DNA from: Bolinopsis microptera
Taxonomy: Eukaryota > Ctenophora > Tentaculata > Lobata > Bolinopsidae
Assembly: GCF_026151205.1 (NCBI RefSeq)
Contig: NC_087077.1
Coordinates: forward strand, 2,048,001 to 2,108,000
Direction: 5' to 3'
DNA length: 60,000 nucleotides
Part shown: positions 23,127-36,300 of the stretch, in pieces
How the letters are laid out: every line of letters starts with the position of its first letter
How positions within the stretch are numbered: position 1 is the stretch's first letter
The notes under the pieces: generated by a model
What the model was told of the DNA's origin: nothing
The model's input: the letters and a program-made list of their open reading frames with translations, nothing else
The model's database searches: none
Position numbers and translations under genes: made by a program

Positions 23127-26057
23127 TTATCTCTTTTCATTAAGTCGATCAATTTCATCTCCGAGAGTTTTAATATTTTCCTTGAGAGTGATATTTTTGA
23201 ACAAAGTATCCTCTAAAACTTGCTGTAACTTTTCATTTATTTCAGTGGACAGCTTCAATGTCATCCCATTACTGGAAGTGCCCCACCAGCTTTCAGCCAG
23301 CGTAGCTGATGGTGCTGTTCTTTTGTACGCTGCACTAGCCAATTTAGTTCGTTCACCCGTTTCAACTCGGAGAAGTAAGCTCTGAATTATTTTAGATTTC
23401 TTCATAACATCTTTCGTAAGAGTACTAACATGACTTTCATAAAACTCAATCTTTTCTTGGCGCTTTGCAAGGGCTTTCTGTAAGGAACAGAGGCGCTCTA
23501 TCAAAAGAATACGAGCGTTTTCAAGACTCATGGTGGCACCACTATCATTGCTAACAGATGCACTGTCTCCAGCTTCACTTGATGCACCAGAACGATCAGG
23601 CCTCTCACCACCTCCACTCTCTAAGGAATTAGTAGACTCAGTGCGCCTCATGCTCTCCTCCTGTCTCTCAAACTGTTTTCTGAATTGCTCTATTTGACGG
23701 ATCAGGTCCTTGTTGTCAGCTTGGTGCCTCCTTTTTGAAACAACAGATTCATTCTTGAGATCATGAACTTGGGTTTCTAACTCAGATTTACACTGCTCCA
23801 ACTCTTTGATTCTAACTTCCAAATCAGAAATATTTGAGGTTGATTCCCCGACTTGACTTGAATACTTTTGGGATACCTCAGAAAACTTGTGTTGTAACTC
23901 ATCTCGTTCTGTTGTAAGACTGCTGATGATTTTGTTCTTACCCTCACACTCCATTTTCAAGCTGTTGGCTTCCAGTTGCAAGTCTGCATTTTTGCCTGAT
24001 ATTTTTTGAAAGTAATCTAAGTTATCTTTTTCTTTTCCAGTGAGCTCTTTATTACACTTTTCAACAGTTTCAACACGTTCTCGTATGTTTATCAGTTCGG
24101 TATCTAAGACTTGATTATTGTGGTAAGCATTTTTCAATTCTGCTTTCAACTCATTGTAGGAGTTCAGACGCTCATCAAGATCTTCTAGCTGATTGGCAAG
24201 GTTGTTTTTGTCACTTTCTTGAGTCTTAGATTCTGCCAAAATCCTCCTGTAATCAGCTTCTTTCTCAAATAACTGGTCTTTGATTTGCTCCAAGCGCCGG
24301 TTTGCATCTTCTGCATCAACACACTTATTTTCATATTTAGATTTCATCATCTCAAACTGACCTTGTAAGTCTGAGTGATCCCCTTCCAGTTTTTCCAACT
24401 TTGAGCCCAATGCATTTGACTGGATTTCCTCAGAATTCTGGTACTTATCTATCATGGCCTGACAGTTTGCTCTAATCATATCGGCTTCTTCCTTTGCTTC
24501 TCTTACTTTAGCATCCATTCCAGCAAGCTTGGAACGAGTTGAGTGATGAGCATCACATTCTGACTTCAACTTGGAGTTTGCCCACTGAACTTTTATGGAA
24601 GCTGAACTCAGATCATCCTGACATCTTTTCATGACTTTCTTAACCTCTGAAAGTTCATATGCCTTTAAGTCAAGTTCTTTCTTGAGTTTGACACAATCAT
24701 CTGTGGACATGTGGAGTTTTGCTCTCAATCTCTCGTTTTCATCAGCTTGATTGGACAAATTTTTAATCAAATTTTCCTTATTGGATTGCAGCTTTCGGCG
24801 TGCATCTAGGCTTTCGTCCAAGCTGGATTTCATGATATCTTTCTCTTTTATACATTCTATAAACTTCCTATCAATATGGGATATTTTGGACTCATATTGC
24901 ATTGACACCTCATGCAATTTTTTGGTTGATTCTTCATAAACATGCTTTATAGTACCATTAGCTACATCTAGTTCATACTCTAGCTTTTTAACAAGTTTCT
25001 GCAGTTCTTCATTGGATATAGGAGGAGTATTGTCGCGAGAAAACTCATCTTCTACACTTTCATCTAAAGATGCAGCTTCTTTTTTCACTGCATCATAAGC
25101 GTCAAAGTCATCTGAATTTGAAGTAATGCTGATACCCTCAGTGCTACTTGTGTTTTTGCGCAAGTAAGGAACATACTGTTCCTCATTAAATTTGTCTAAG
25201 TCAGTCATGCTTGACGATGTCATGGGAATCGGATCCTTCGATTTTGAATCCAATAACCTACTCGCTAGATTATTTAAGCTAGAGAACTTTGATCTGAGAC
25301 TTGGCTTGGGGGTTTCGAAATTATCAAATGAGATAGTAGCAGGTGGAGAAACTGATTTGCTAAACTGTAGGAGTCTGTTGCCAAGAGTTTTGGCAATGCC
25401 AGTTGGATTACTGTTCACTGCATTTTCAATCTCCTCAACAGCTTTCTCTTCACTATCAGTTAAGATGCTGTCAGTGAGATCATCTGAGACATTAGTACTC
25501 TCGCCAAAACCATTAGTGTCAGCATGTTCCTCATCAGGCTTGTCAGGACTTGAAATGAGGGGAATTGTGGGACAGGTCGAATCATCAAGCAAAGCAGTTT
25601 CTTTCCTTGCATCTTCTGATACAAATTCGTGGCTCAGTTCATCTGATATACTAACTTCTGTCAGTGTAACATCCTGGAAAGTATTACCATTGGTGCCATT
25701 ATTGTTTATATGATTATCCACGGTATCAAGCTCAGGTGCAGGTATGGAAATTTCTGAAGCATCCTTGCTATTACTTTGTACAGGTTGAGAGGAACCATTT
25801 AATACTTCTACATCTAAATGATTGTTGGTGTTAGCGGAATCTGTAGACACCTCATTATCATCTACTTCATCATCATCTGTATGCTGTTCAAGGATGTCTG
25901 AGTTTTGGCAAGATGGATGATCTTCAATCACATCTGCTTGGCATAAATCTGAACATTTACTCTCTGGGATCAACTCTGAAGGAGCAGGGTAACTATTTTG
26001 GGTTGAAGACAAGCAGAGCTGTTCCTCATCGTTCAGCATTACCCATAAATCATAATC
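23127..26057 (-). CDS. CCDC186: CCDC186 (CCCP-1)-like long coiled-coil protein, main exon
   Basis: One long exon encodes at least 970 aa from the ATG at 26039 to TAA. Residues 1 to about 330 are acidic and disordered. Residues about 345-820 are heptad coiled coil. The last 120 are conserved with animal CCDC186: LIERL..LQKA.A+..EKIEF, then KKSKIIQSLLLRVETG, then NGMTLKLSTEINEKLQQVLE and KNITLKENIKTLG. An internal KEEADMIRANCQAMI..YQ segment also matches. CCDC186 binds active Rab2 at the trans-Golgi and acts in dense-core-vesicle biogenesis. Upstream of the ATG the frame stays open (QDYDLWV) to a good acceptor, CCAG|G at 26058, so a short 5' exon may exist. None could be placed with a compatible phase, so the N-terminus is uncertain. 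Confidence 0.85.
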   Translation of the reverse strand, partial: DYDLWVMLNDEEQLCLSSTQNSYPAPSELIPESKCSDLCQADVIEDHPSCQNSDILEQHTDDDEVDDNEVSTDSANTNNHLDVEVLNGSSQPVQSNSKDASEISIPAPELDTVDNHINNNGTNGNTFQDVTLTEVSISDELSHEFVSEDARKETALLDDSTCPTIPLISSPDKPDEEHADTNGFGESTNVSDDLTDSILTDSEEKAVEEIENAVNSNPTGIAKTLGNRLLQFSKSVSPPATISFDNFETPKPSLRSKFSSLNNLASRLLDSKSKDPIPMTSSSMTDLDKFNEEQYVPYLRKNTSSTEGISITSNSDDFDAYDAVKKEAASLDESVEDEFSRDNTPPISNEELQKLVKKLEYELDVANGTIKHVYEESTKKLHEVSMQYESKISHIDRKFIECIKEKDIMKSSLDESLDARRKLQSNKENLIKNLSNQADENERLRAKLHMSTDDCVKLKKELDLKAYELSEVKKVMKRCQDDLSSASIKVQWANSKLKSECDAHHSTRSKLAGMDAKVREAKEEADMIRANCQAMIDKYQNSEEIQSNALGSKLEKLEGDHSDLQGQFEMMKSKYENKCVDAEDANRRLEQIKDQLFEKEADYRRILAESKTQESDKNNLANQLEDLDERLNSYNELKAELKNAYHNNQVLDTELINIRERVETVEKCNKELTGKEKDNLDYFQKISGKNADLQLEANSLKMECEGKNKIISSLTTERDELQHKFSEVSQKYSSQVGESTSNISDLEVRIKELEQCKSELETQVHDLKNESVVSKRRHQADNKDLIRQIEQFRKQFERQEESMRRTESTNSLESGGGERPDRSGASSEAGDSASVSNDSGATMSLENARILLIERLCSLQKALAKRQEKIEFYESHVSTLTKDVMKKSKIIQSLLLRVETGERTKLASAAYKRTAPSATLAESWWGTSSNGMTLKLSTEINEKLQQVLEDTLFKNITLKENIKTLGDEIDRLNEKR

Positions 26058-27352
26058 CTGGAATGTAGGTTGATAAATAAAAGTCCTTATTTATAATAAT
26101 ACTAGGGGTACTGTTTCCAGTTCAAATAGTAAAAATAAAGGTTGGTTGAAAGGTGTAGGTTAACAATGTAAAAATCATTCAATAAAGAGTCTGATTAGAT
26201 TGTTTACTAAAAAATATAATTTTAGCTCAGATATTGTGAAGGAAATAGCAGACCTGAGCGTGTAGACTTTAAGTTTTGGTCATGAACGCAAACGATCAGT
26301 TCAATGCACTGCAATGATCATAACAATGATTAAACTGTACATTGTACTACGAAACCAAACGAAACAAAAGTATTTACTACCCACTCCTATCCAGTAAAGA
26401 TAATGTATAAGATATAATTCACTCAATACGGTGCCCATGTCTGAGCAGCTCTCCGTTGGAACATAAAAATAAATTGCCTATACTAACAGGAAAATTGTAA
26501 TGCCAGGACAAACAGCTCTGCACAGAAATAGTAAAAAGGGGAAGTATAAAATGTGTTGGTCTTGCTTGAAATCAGTGCCGACCATTGCCATGTATGCAAC
26601 TTTCACATGATAAACAAAACATCTGTATAATGTGTCAAAAGAATCGGGAAATCATTGATTAAATCAAATTCAGCAATCTTAGAACAGTACATAACAGTTT
26701 CTTTCAGTATTAACGATAGGATAATCGGAGTCAAAGTTACCAGAGCTGAACTTCAAGAGTATGGACAAAGGAATAAACGATCATAATTTTAGATACTTGC
26801 GCTCGATTCGTGAATACGATTTTGAGTACACGCAGTTTGCGCCGCGCAATCGGTGATATAAATACAAAATAATTGAAAATAAGACATATAATATGTAATA
26901 AAACATATTATATATATAATAAGAGCAAGACTGTTTAAAAGAATAAATAATGCTCCAATACTGAAATATATGATATCGAAAATCCTTACCGCATATGATT
27001 TTTTAGTTTAAACACAATGAATTTTTAAATTTTGCTTTGTAAATAATAAAATAATTGATGATGAAGGAAATCAGACATTTTTACCTTTTAAAAAGCATAA
27101 AAATATTTAATTTATATGTAAGTTAATCTAATACCAACTTTAAATCCAAAATGATTTGTTTTTATAATTTATCCATATCTTCATGCTTTAGATTAGTAGA
27201 AGTTGCGCCGCGCACAATGTACCGAATCCAATTTTCATAGAACCATGTTACACGGTACAAATTTCGCGTTGGATTAGACACGTAATGTGCAGAGTGCGGA
27301 AACAGATGGCAGTTTCGAATACCTGTTTAACCTTGGAACATATCGAGCCATA
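26058..27352. other. Divergent promoter region between CCDC186 (-) and PDI (+)
   Basis: Head-to-head arrangement of about 1.3 kb. Two GCGCCGCGC islands (26836-26850 and 27205-27213) stand out from the AT-rich background, and a related GCGCGGCGC island occurs in the PDI 3' region near 42423. I found no clear ER-stress element (CCAAT-N9-CCACG). Part of this may be the CCDC186 first intron. Confidence 0.4.
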
Positions 27353-30300
27353 ATGTCTGCCCCAATCGTTCTCTTATCTCTAATCTCTGCTGCTCTTTCA
27401 AGCAACGTCTTGGATCTTACAGCAAGTACCTTCGATGAGGTTAGCAGTGATTTAAATTACTTTGCGATGAGACTTTGTCACGTTTTCTTATTCAGAATCT
27501 ATTGATAACATTAGTACAATTTATTTCTCCTTTTCACACCGGTTATTATTCTACAACACCTGCTCAAACTTATTTATCGTTTGTTGTTACAACATAAGCA
27601 GCATTTTAAATCCCACCTGTGCTGAATCGTTGAACTGGATCGGTTTAATAGCTCCACTACTTCAGGTTGTGAACGGTGACAAGAACGTATTCGTTGAGTT
27701 CTACGCTCCATGGTGCGGACATTGTAAAGCTCTTGCTCCTGAATATGAAATAGTCGCTGATGCTTACGCCAAAGAATCAAATGTTGCTATTGCCAAGGTA
27801 ACGAGTTTTTAACATAATTTGCTTTGCAATTTACTTCCGTATTTCGTTTACAAAGAATTATCAGGTATCGACTACGCGACCTGGTAATAAAATTTCAACC
27901 AATTTGGCGAATTAGTTTTATTATCTCATCTCTCACAGGTTGACTGTACTATAGAGAAGGACATCGCATCAAGGTTTGGAGTAACGGGTTATCCTACCCT
28001 TAAGTTCTTCAAGAAAGGAAAGACTGAACCAGAAGCTTACAGCAGCGGCAGAACTGCCGATGATATTGTTTCGTAAGTTATTTTCATAAGCTAAAACTTT
28101 TCTTAAATTTACTTACATGAAGCAGTTTTAATTTTAATTTTTATGTGCTGAGTGCAAATTTCATATTCGGATTGCACAAATATATTCCATGTTTTTTTGT
28201 GGCGTAATTACTATTTATGTGATTTGACTAACTCTACAATTCCCACTTTTTGTTTCAAAACCATACCTCTCCAGATTTATTAACCGTGAGAGCGGATCCA
28301 GAGGGTTCATCAAGAAGGCCGCTAGCACAGTTGTACAACTCGACAGCTCTAACTTTGATTCTATTGCTCTGAATGCTAACAATGACGTTCTGGTTGAATT
28401 CTATGCTCCATGTAAGTTGCTGTTCTAGCTTCTTCCTGATGTTGTGTTATTAGTGTACATTGTTCTCCTGTTTATTTGCTCTGCCAGGTTGCAACCCGAC
28501 AGTTCTTTGTAAATCGAAAGAAGTAATTTGAGACCTGCTGGTCAAAACAGAGCTGTGATCGAAGAATCTTAAACTAAGTATAATTGCCCTAATTTCTCTT
28601 CAACGAGCGCAAGCTTATACAGCACTACTGTAAACCGTGTTGAGTTTCACGACGACGACCACAAAGCTCTTTCTATTAACTTATTGATACTTATCGCTTA
28701 TTACCACATCAAAACACATCAATCACAATAAGTATATTTACAGTCAAACTTGTTGCGTAAATGTGAGCTAATCATAACATTGAACGAGAACTGCTGCTTT
28801 GTGTCTGTAATGGCAGTGGTTCACACTCTGTTGATATCTCTTTAATGAGACTTGATTGAGGCCTCTCAACTTCCCTAGTTGAGTGTGTCCCACAACCAAG
28901 CTCATTGCCTAGAAGTCCTGCATTATTATAATGCACCTGGACATACGTGGCATGTATAAGCTCTCTAAACCAAAACCAAAACCAAAATCCGTGCAGATTC
29001 TTCTAGTTACGATGTGCAATGCAGTTAATCTAAGCTAAAATTACGCTATTGATTTTTCCCTTACGCTATCAACAGAGACTTCACTAGAATCTAAGAATCA
29101 GGTCACTTTTCGTTAAATTTCGTATTTTTTTAAAAATGTGTTAGCCGGTGTGAACCGGTACTTTAAATCATAGATTTTGTTGTTATCTTGTGGAATTGTC
29201 ACACATTTATGGTAATGTGCACTGATGCCACTCGCAATCATTCGTACACTTAAATTCCTTTCATTGAGCAGTCAAAAGACATAAAATACAAACATTTTGT
29301 GGATTTTTATTGGAACCCTTTGTATTTAAACACTCCTGGTCCATTGTCATTTAAAAAACTATCACAGAAAAAAGAAGAAATAACGATGAAAAACATAGTA
29401 TACAACACTAATAAACCTAGTAAGAGCAGTATGAGTCTCGGATTAAACAACACTAAGTACTCTAGTAAGAGCAGTATGAGTCCCATATTAAACAACACTA
29501 AGTACTCTAGTAAGAGCAGTATGAGTCCCATATTAAACAACACTAAGTACTCTAGTAAGAGCAGTATGAGTCCCATATTAAACAACACTAAGTACTCTAG
29601 TAAGAGCAGTATGAGTCCCATATTAAACAACACTAAGTACTCTAGTAAGGGCAGTATGAGTCCCATATTAAACAACACTAAGTACTCTAGTAAGAGCAGT
29701 ATGAGTCCCATATTAAACAACACTAAGTACTCTAGTAAGAGCAGTATGAGTCCCATATTAAACAACACTAAGTACTCTAGTAAGGGCAGTATGAGTCCCA
29801 TATTAAACAACACTAAGTACTCTAGTAAGAGCAGTATGAGTCTCGGATCTGCGGTTTGTAACTCTGTGCCACTCTCTGCGAAGATATTGTCTCATATGCT
29901 CCTTCCTCCATATGTAAACCAACGGATTGCACGCAGAATTTAGCGGCAAAGCCAACCACATCGCTATCCAAAACACAGGTGGGGGGATTTGTATCATGAA
30001 AACAAAGCAGAAGTAAGTTGCTATAAATGTCACGTTGAAAGAACAAAAGAGGACTGATAGGATGAAAACTGTTATTGTTGCTCGCTTATTGATTCCAGCC
30101 ATGTTTTCTTGACTCCTAACCACAATTTTAAGTCTCGCCACAGAGAACGTGTTTGAGCACACCACTAAAACAAATATCATAGTCAGGACAATCAGTTCCA
30201 CGATATTCATCGCGCTCATTGCGATATCAAATTTTCCATTGTCTGTCCAAAAAAGAAATATCAGTATGGTCTCCATCAAGGCTATCAAAGTGGCGTGTAC

Positions 30301-33300
30301 AGCTGAGGCAGCTGCAATCCCAATCTGGTCCACCCTGTAGAACGGCTTGATAAAGCTGATTGTCCTCGTGATACTCAGCAGACAAGTTGTGAACCCGGTG
30401 CACTGTGTCGAAATTCTGAATAATAGTCTGAAAACATCGGTGGTCTTGTCGAACGCTAACTGAGGGGTGCCGCTGCTTGCGTTAGCCACATTGTGAAACA
30501 CATTGACCCCTGTAGCTGAGATACAGACAAAGAGATCAAACGTGTTCAGTAAAATGAGGAGCTTGGATCCCATGCTGCGGCTGTCATGTCTGAGGAAGTA
30601 AGTAAGGGACACGAGGTTGGTTAGTGTTCCCACAACTCCTATCAAACCACTCGTCGCAGTTTTAGTGATCTCCACCGCGTTCATTCTACGAGGGTTACAA
30701 GGGTTAGCTATCATAGTTTACCCAACAAAATATATGTGTAAGGCAGCTGTATTGAATACGGTGAAGGCAAAATTGCTTTCAATCAACTCAAGTGACGAAT
30801 AACACGTTGCTGTGATGAAATGAAATGCACGTATGAGGCAAGTGTTGTGACTGAAGGTTTCATTTCATTTGGCTCAAGACCATTTTAGCATGCGCACTGA
30901 TTTTGCTCATGTGATTTGTGAATAAGCTGCGATGGTAATACAAGCACTTATTAAATGGGAATATATGAATAGTATAAAAAGTATGTAAGATCATGGTCGG
31001 CAAAAGACTATGTACTGAGTACTGACACAGTTATTCTGATCGTGATGTTAGTAAATTGAAGGTGGGGGGGGGGGGGGGGCAACCCCATGCACATTTATTC
31101 CTCAACGTTTACCCAAATGGGCATAGCTTTTAAACCCCCCCTCCTACCCCCGGCCCTACCCCAAGGAAATTAATTTACTGAGCATAGGCCTGGTGGTTTC
31201 TTGGAATAAATCACAATCAGTGATCAGGCCAATCATGAAATTGCTTTGACCACAAGACTGACGGGCTTGTATTGGCTGTACAGGCCTATTGAAGTCATAA
31301 GTGATAAAGTGATGACAGAACAAACATTTCCAATACTGAGAAACCAATAGAAAAACAACTATCGTCACGCCCTTCGCCTGGATCAAATAACAACATCGCT
31401 GCAATATTATAATGGCACAGCTATGCCACATTTAAAGAGGCGGACTAAATAAATAACACACACAACTCCAGGAACGATGTCTGCAACCTCACAACATACC
31501 ATTAATCCTCATTAAAACTGACAACCTGTCGTTACCCTGTCGTTACCATTATATAAACGTGCTACGAAGTAAACGGAATAAAACCGACACTCCACTCCAT
31601 TAAGGAGGCCCTGGCAATGGTTTTCGCTGCTCACCTGGTGTTCTACTAGAAATGGAAGATCGTTAGTGCTTCTTGTTTAGATGATGACTTTCGAGATCTG
31701 ATTTAGTTCTGAGACTTTTGTTACAAATGTTATTAGTCAAGTGAGTAGGCATCTTAATTCAAGTTAGCCCATGTTAATTATTAAGGTAGCTGCGGTTGGA
31801 AATAAGCTAATGAGTTACGGATGGTAAATTTAATGAAATACTAATATTGAAACTTTTAATGCGACAGCAACAGCTAAGCTTGTCGTGAGCCTACCTGAGC
31901 TAAAGCGTTTAATGCGACTGAGACATTTAATGCGACAGAAACAGTTAAGCTTTGTCGTGAGGCCTACCTGAGCTGAGCTTGATTTCAGGGCGTAACCTCC
32001 CCTAACGTGGACAACTCTATATAATTGGAGCCTACTTAAAAGAGAGTGGGGCCTGCTTAGGACCTCACGAACATGTGCATTGTGCAACAAAAATGTTTAA
32101 TGGCCAATATTCTGCCGAATAAGTAGGGTCAAGTCGTAATCAAAACCACTATCAAGAGTACCAACCTTTCAGTCTCATTAACAAAAACGAACGGTTTAAT
32201 TAAATTGGGATTGATTTCGAAATTGATTTATGAAAGAATATCGTATTATCTGACAACCGTTAAGAGTATTCTTAATATCACAATATACCTGGATTTAATT
32301 AACAGATCGAATCTAACGAGATAGGCAATAGGCTCATGTTAAGATACACTATTGATCTGGTGGTTCTGATGTTAGCTGATAAGCTAAACGGTGGGTACCA
32401 CGTGATGGTGACCACGTGGTTACTGTTGTGACCACGTGATTACTGTTTAGCAACTGCAGCGACTCAAAGGAAAGTGCAATTATTGAAATAATCGATCCCT
32501 GATTTCGGTGCGTGGAATTATTCGAGTATTGTCTGGAATTAAGTTCGGTTGCTTCGACAACTAATTAGATATTAAACTGTTGAGTTTAAGAATTTGGATA
32601 ACGGACAGTTGTCAACTTTAAGAATGGCTCATTGACGATTTGACAAGAAAATCTCATTATTTATACAACTTTTTAAATATTTATAAGTAGTAAGTAAGGC
32701 GAATGAAAATACTTTTGACCGTTACACAAAGAAATATCAACTTAAACAGAAACACCTGGCCCTTCAGACTTAAAACTCACCACACAAAAGCTAAGCTACA
32801 TAAGAGACTGGAATGTCGATAGTTACACATGAATATCAATAAGAAGCATAATCGTGCAAGATAACGCTAAAAAACAGTTACAATATTTATAAATGTCTAT
32901 GGCACCACATCTCGAAGGACACTACGTGATTATGGAGTATGGGTCCCTTTATTTCCGAGACACCTGGTTATAGTTATACCGAGAGAATCGCAATCTTACT
33001 GCTACATGTCATAATATGTACTAATATAGATATATCGGTTGTAAAGCTATCGATACCGATTCCTTTTTGACATTTGCTGGAGTCTGGAAAAGGGTGGTGC
33101 AGTGCAGATGTGTGACGTAAGACATAATCACAGTGATACCGTAATATTAGTATTGAAACGACAAGACACAAGTATCAGTCATATGATGTGATTTACCTAA
33201 TTAATTACATATATCCTGAGACGAACTTATTTCGCTTTTGTCATAAACGACTGTACGAAAAATGCAAGGGAAGACAGGAAATGAAATACTCCAATTATTT

Positions 33301-36300
33301 TAACCGTCTTACTGGCGCACAAAAATCATGAGTACCGTTACTCTTTCTGAGCGGCTGGTAGATTGTCTCTCTGTAGTTAGTCAAATTAAGTTGGCACTAT
33401 TTTGCTTCACCCCGTTCTGATTTCTGAAAGTTCAAACTATGTACATGTAGCACTTTATTTCGATCGACAGAAACTACGGGTTTATGATATAATAGTAATA
33501 GAAAACGGTAAATGCTAATTTAACCAGCCAAGACTTAAGTCTGAACACTAACAATGAGATCGTTGTTTTGTAAAAAGAAAATCGTCTACAAAGACCAAGT
33601 CAGACGGCAGGCTTATAAACCTTGCCATACAACACGGCAGAAGATAAGTTCTTATAGTGCTGCCAAGTAGTGAGCATTGAGCAAGCAGTCTGGTAGTGAG
33701 CAGCCATGAGCCAGGCTGCCAGGTAGTGAGCAGGCATGAGCCAGGCTGCGAAATATATAATGAATATTCGTTGCATAGACTTGAAAAGTGGTGTTGGGGC
33801 GGGACAAGTTTGCTTTGACGCGTGAAAACGTTTTATTGGTCAATACTGCGGGCTGATTGGTTACTGCTGTCACGTGCCAACTATAATTTTCGTGAACTAC
33901 TCGCCAGTCTTTATTTTTCAAGTCTATTCTGAAATTCAACCCAAAACAAACAAGAAAACCTTTTTATATCATACGTCAGCACAACATTAGATGGATAATG
34001 ATCTTCTGAGTGGCTGGACTGAATGCGGTGGAGTATGTCTATCACTCAGGTTCTCAGCGCTCCCCTCTCAGTCCCTCCTTCTCTCGTCACCGCACACCTG
34101 TTTACTCCTTAGAAATTCTTTATAGAATTCATTTCACGTTCATACGATCAAATCACTGCGTGCCAAAGAGAAGTATTTGCCAGAGATTAACTAGCCACGT
34201 GTTCTGTAAATGAAGTTTCTGTGAAGTGGTGGAGTCTCCGGTCTCGTGTGGCGAGCACTTTCCTTTTGTGTTTGTAAACAAATGATTTAGTGCTGACAGT
34301 ACAGCCGCAGCCTGATTCCTGAAGCCTCTTAAACAAATGATTAAAACGATGTTTTAGGACTGGTCTTCTAGCTCATACGAATACTTCTGTTAGAATTTTC
34401 AACTGTGAAGTAGAAATTTAAAAAATTAATGCACACTGCAGAAAAGCGACCAGAGTAACTGATAATAGAAATGTCAGCGAGAAGAGTGATTCATAATTTT
34501 AACGAACACCGATATTATCGATATTAAAAACAGAACCTAAGCCATGTCGGCATCAAAGTAGTCGTTTTCGACAGGTAAGAATTTCAAAAATGAATCGAAC
34601 TATAAAAATTACAGCAATAAAGAGCGTTTTCAACACATCGATTGCAATAGATACAATCACAAATACGTTTTTTAAGTTTTAAGTAATCAGATAGCAGGTT
34701 TTAAGTTATTTTGTTGGTTATTATTTATAACGCGAGATACTGCACAGTGGTAAGACCGAAGACTTAGATCTAGGCCAACATAACCACTAAATTGACATGA
34801 GTGCCTGGTCAACTCAGTGGTAGACGTAATTAGATTAGAGTAGAGCATTTGCAGAACCTACCAGTTTAGTACTGGTTCTGGTTTAATCATTTGCCCTCCT
34901 GTTATATCATCGTCACTAAAATCTAACTGTCGTCACTAGGATAATATTATCATTATTGTTTTTGTGCTACATCCGAGCTGTTTTATTGGCCGGTGCGAAG
35001 TACGTGATGTGGGGACCGTTCACAATTCACATAATATGACGTCACAATTATATGACGTCACAATTATATGACGTCAACGCAAACAGTTGTTCTAGAATAA
35101 TTTATAAGTAGCATGAATGTTGGGTGGAGTATTGTTATCCTATAATTCATAGTTTATAGTATAAAATATATAGTATAAAATTGAGCCGTACCACGGTCAA
35201 AGTCTATCGGCTAACTACTGTTATATCATGTTTTAGAAATGAACTGTCGCCACAAGCTTCTATTTTCATTGTTTGTTTTGGAATAAAATCTAAAAACAGT
35301 AAAATATAACGTCGGCAAACACCGTACCTATGTCAAATTCTAGGCAAGATCTTTTGATAGACAAAACTTGCTGACAATTCACTGTCTAATACTAGATATC
35401 CAGTTTCTGTTAGGTCGTCTGTTCAATATTATTCAACTGTCTGTTCAATATTATTCAACTGTCTGTTCAATATTATTCAACTGTCTGTTCAATATTATTC
35501 AACTGTCAGTTCAATATTATTCAACTGTCTGTTCAATATTATTCAACTGTCTGTTCAATATTATTCAACTGTCTGTTCAATATTATTCAACTGTCAGTTC
35601 AATATTATTCAACTGTCTGTTCAATATTATTCAACTGTCAGTTCAATATTATTCAACTGTCTGTTCAATATTATTCAACTGTCTGTTCAATATTATTCAA
35701 CTGTCTGTTCAATATTATTCAACTGTCTGTTCAATATTATTCAACTGTCTGTTCAATATTATTCAACTGTCTGTTCAATATTATTCAACTGTCTGTTCAA
35801 TATTATTCAACTGTCTGTTCAATATTATTCAACTGTCAGTTCAATATTATTCAACTGTCTGTTCAATATTATTCAACTGTCAGTTCAATATTATTCAACT
35901 GTCTGTTCAATATTATTCAACTGTCTGTTCAATATTATTCAACTGTTCAGAATGACGCATTTATAACCAAAATAAACGGCTTAAGATTAAGTCTAATGAA
36001 AGCAAGGTTATTGCAAGGCAATGCCAAGATAAGACTTATAATGATAATCGCTTGGTTCTAATCCCATGATTAGATATTCAGCCTAACACGATCTCTTAAT
36101 TTAAGACCAAGTCAATAACGGATTAATATGAAAATGTGGGAACGTTAAAGAATGGCCCAGTAACCCCTTACTCGCTGTAAAACAAGGACATAAGACAATC
36201 TCTTGTGCCAAGAGATAATGTATGAAATGCTGGACTAGTCGACTAAGAGCTTTAGATTTGATTTGAGTTGTTATGCCGACAAGTTCGAGATAATGATAAA

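Noticed and set aside
25192-25713. 173-codon plus-strand frame
   Set aside because: Shadow of the CCDC186 coding strand.
28478-28520. Second CCAG acceptor and a CNP-containing frame just after PDI exon 4
   Set aside because: It does not continue the thioredoxin domain; the correct WCGHC exon is at 41061 with matching phase.
29299-29943. 214-codon plus-strand frame over the 45-bp repeat and GPCR 3' end
   Set aside because: It is antisense to a receptor with seven helices; the repeat explains the openness.
34797-34900. tRNA-like A-box (CTCAGTGGTAGA) with a distant B-box-like GGTTCTGG
   Set aside because: No cloverleaf can be closed and the B-box consensus is poor; at best a decayed SINE.
35368-35955. 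195-codon plus-strand frame
   Set aside because: It is the 22-bp array read through; no signal peptide, domain or start context.
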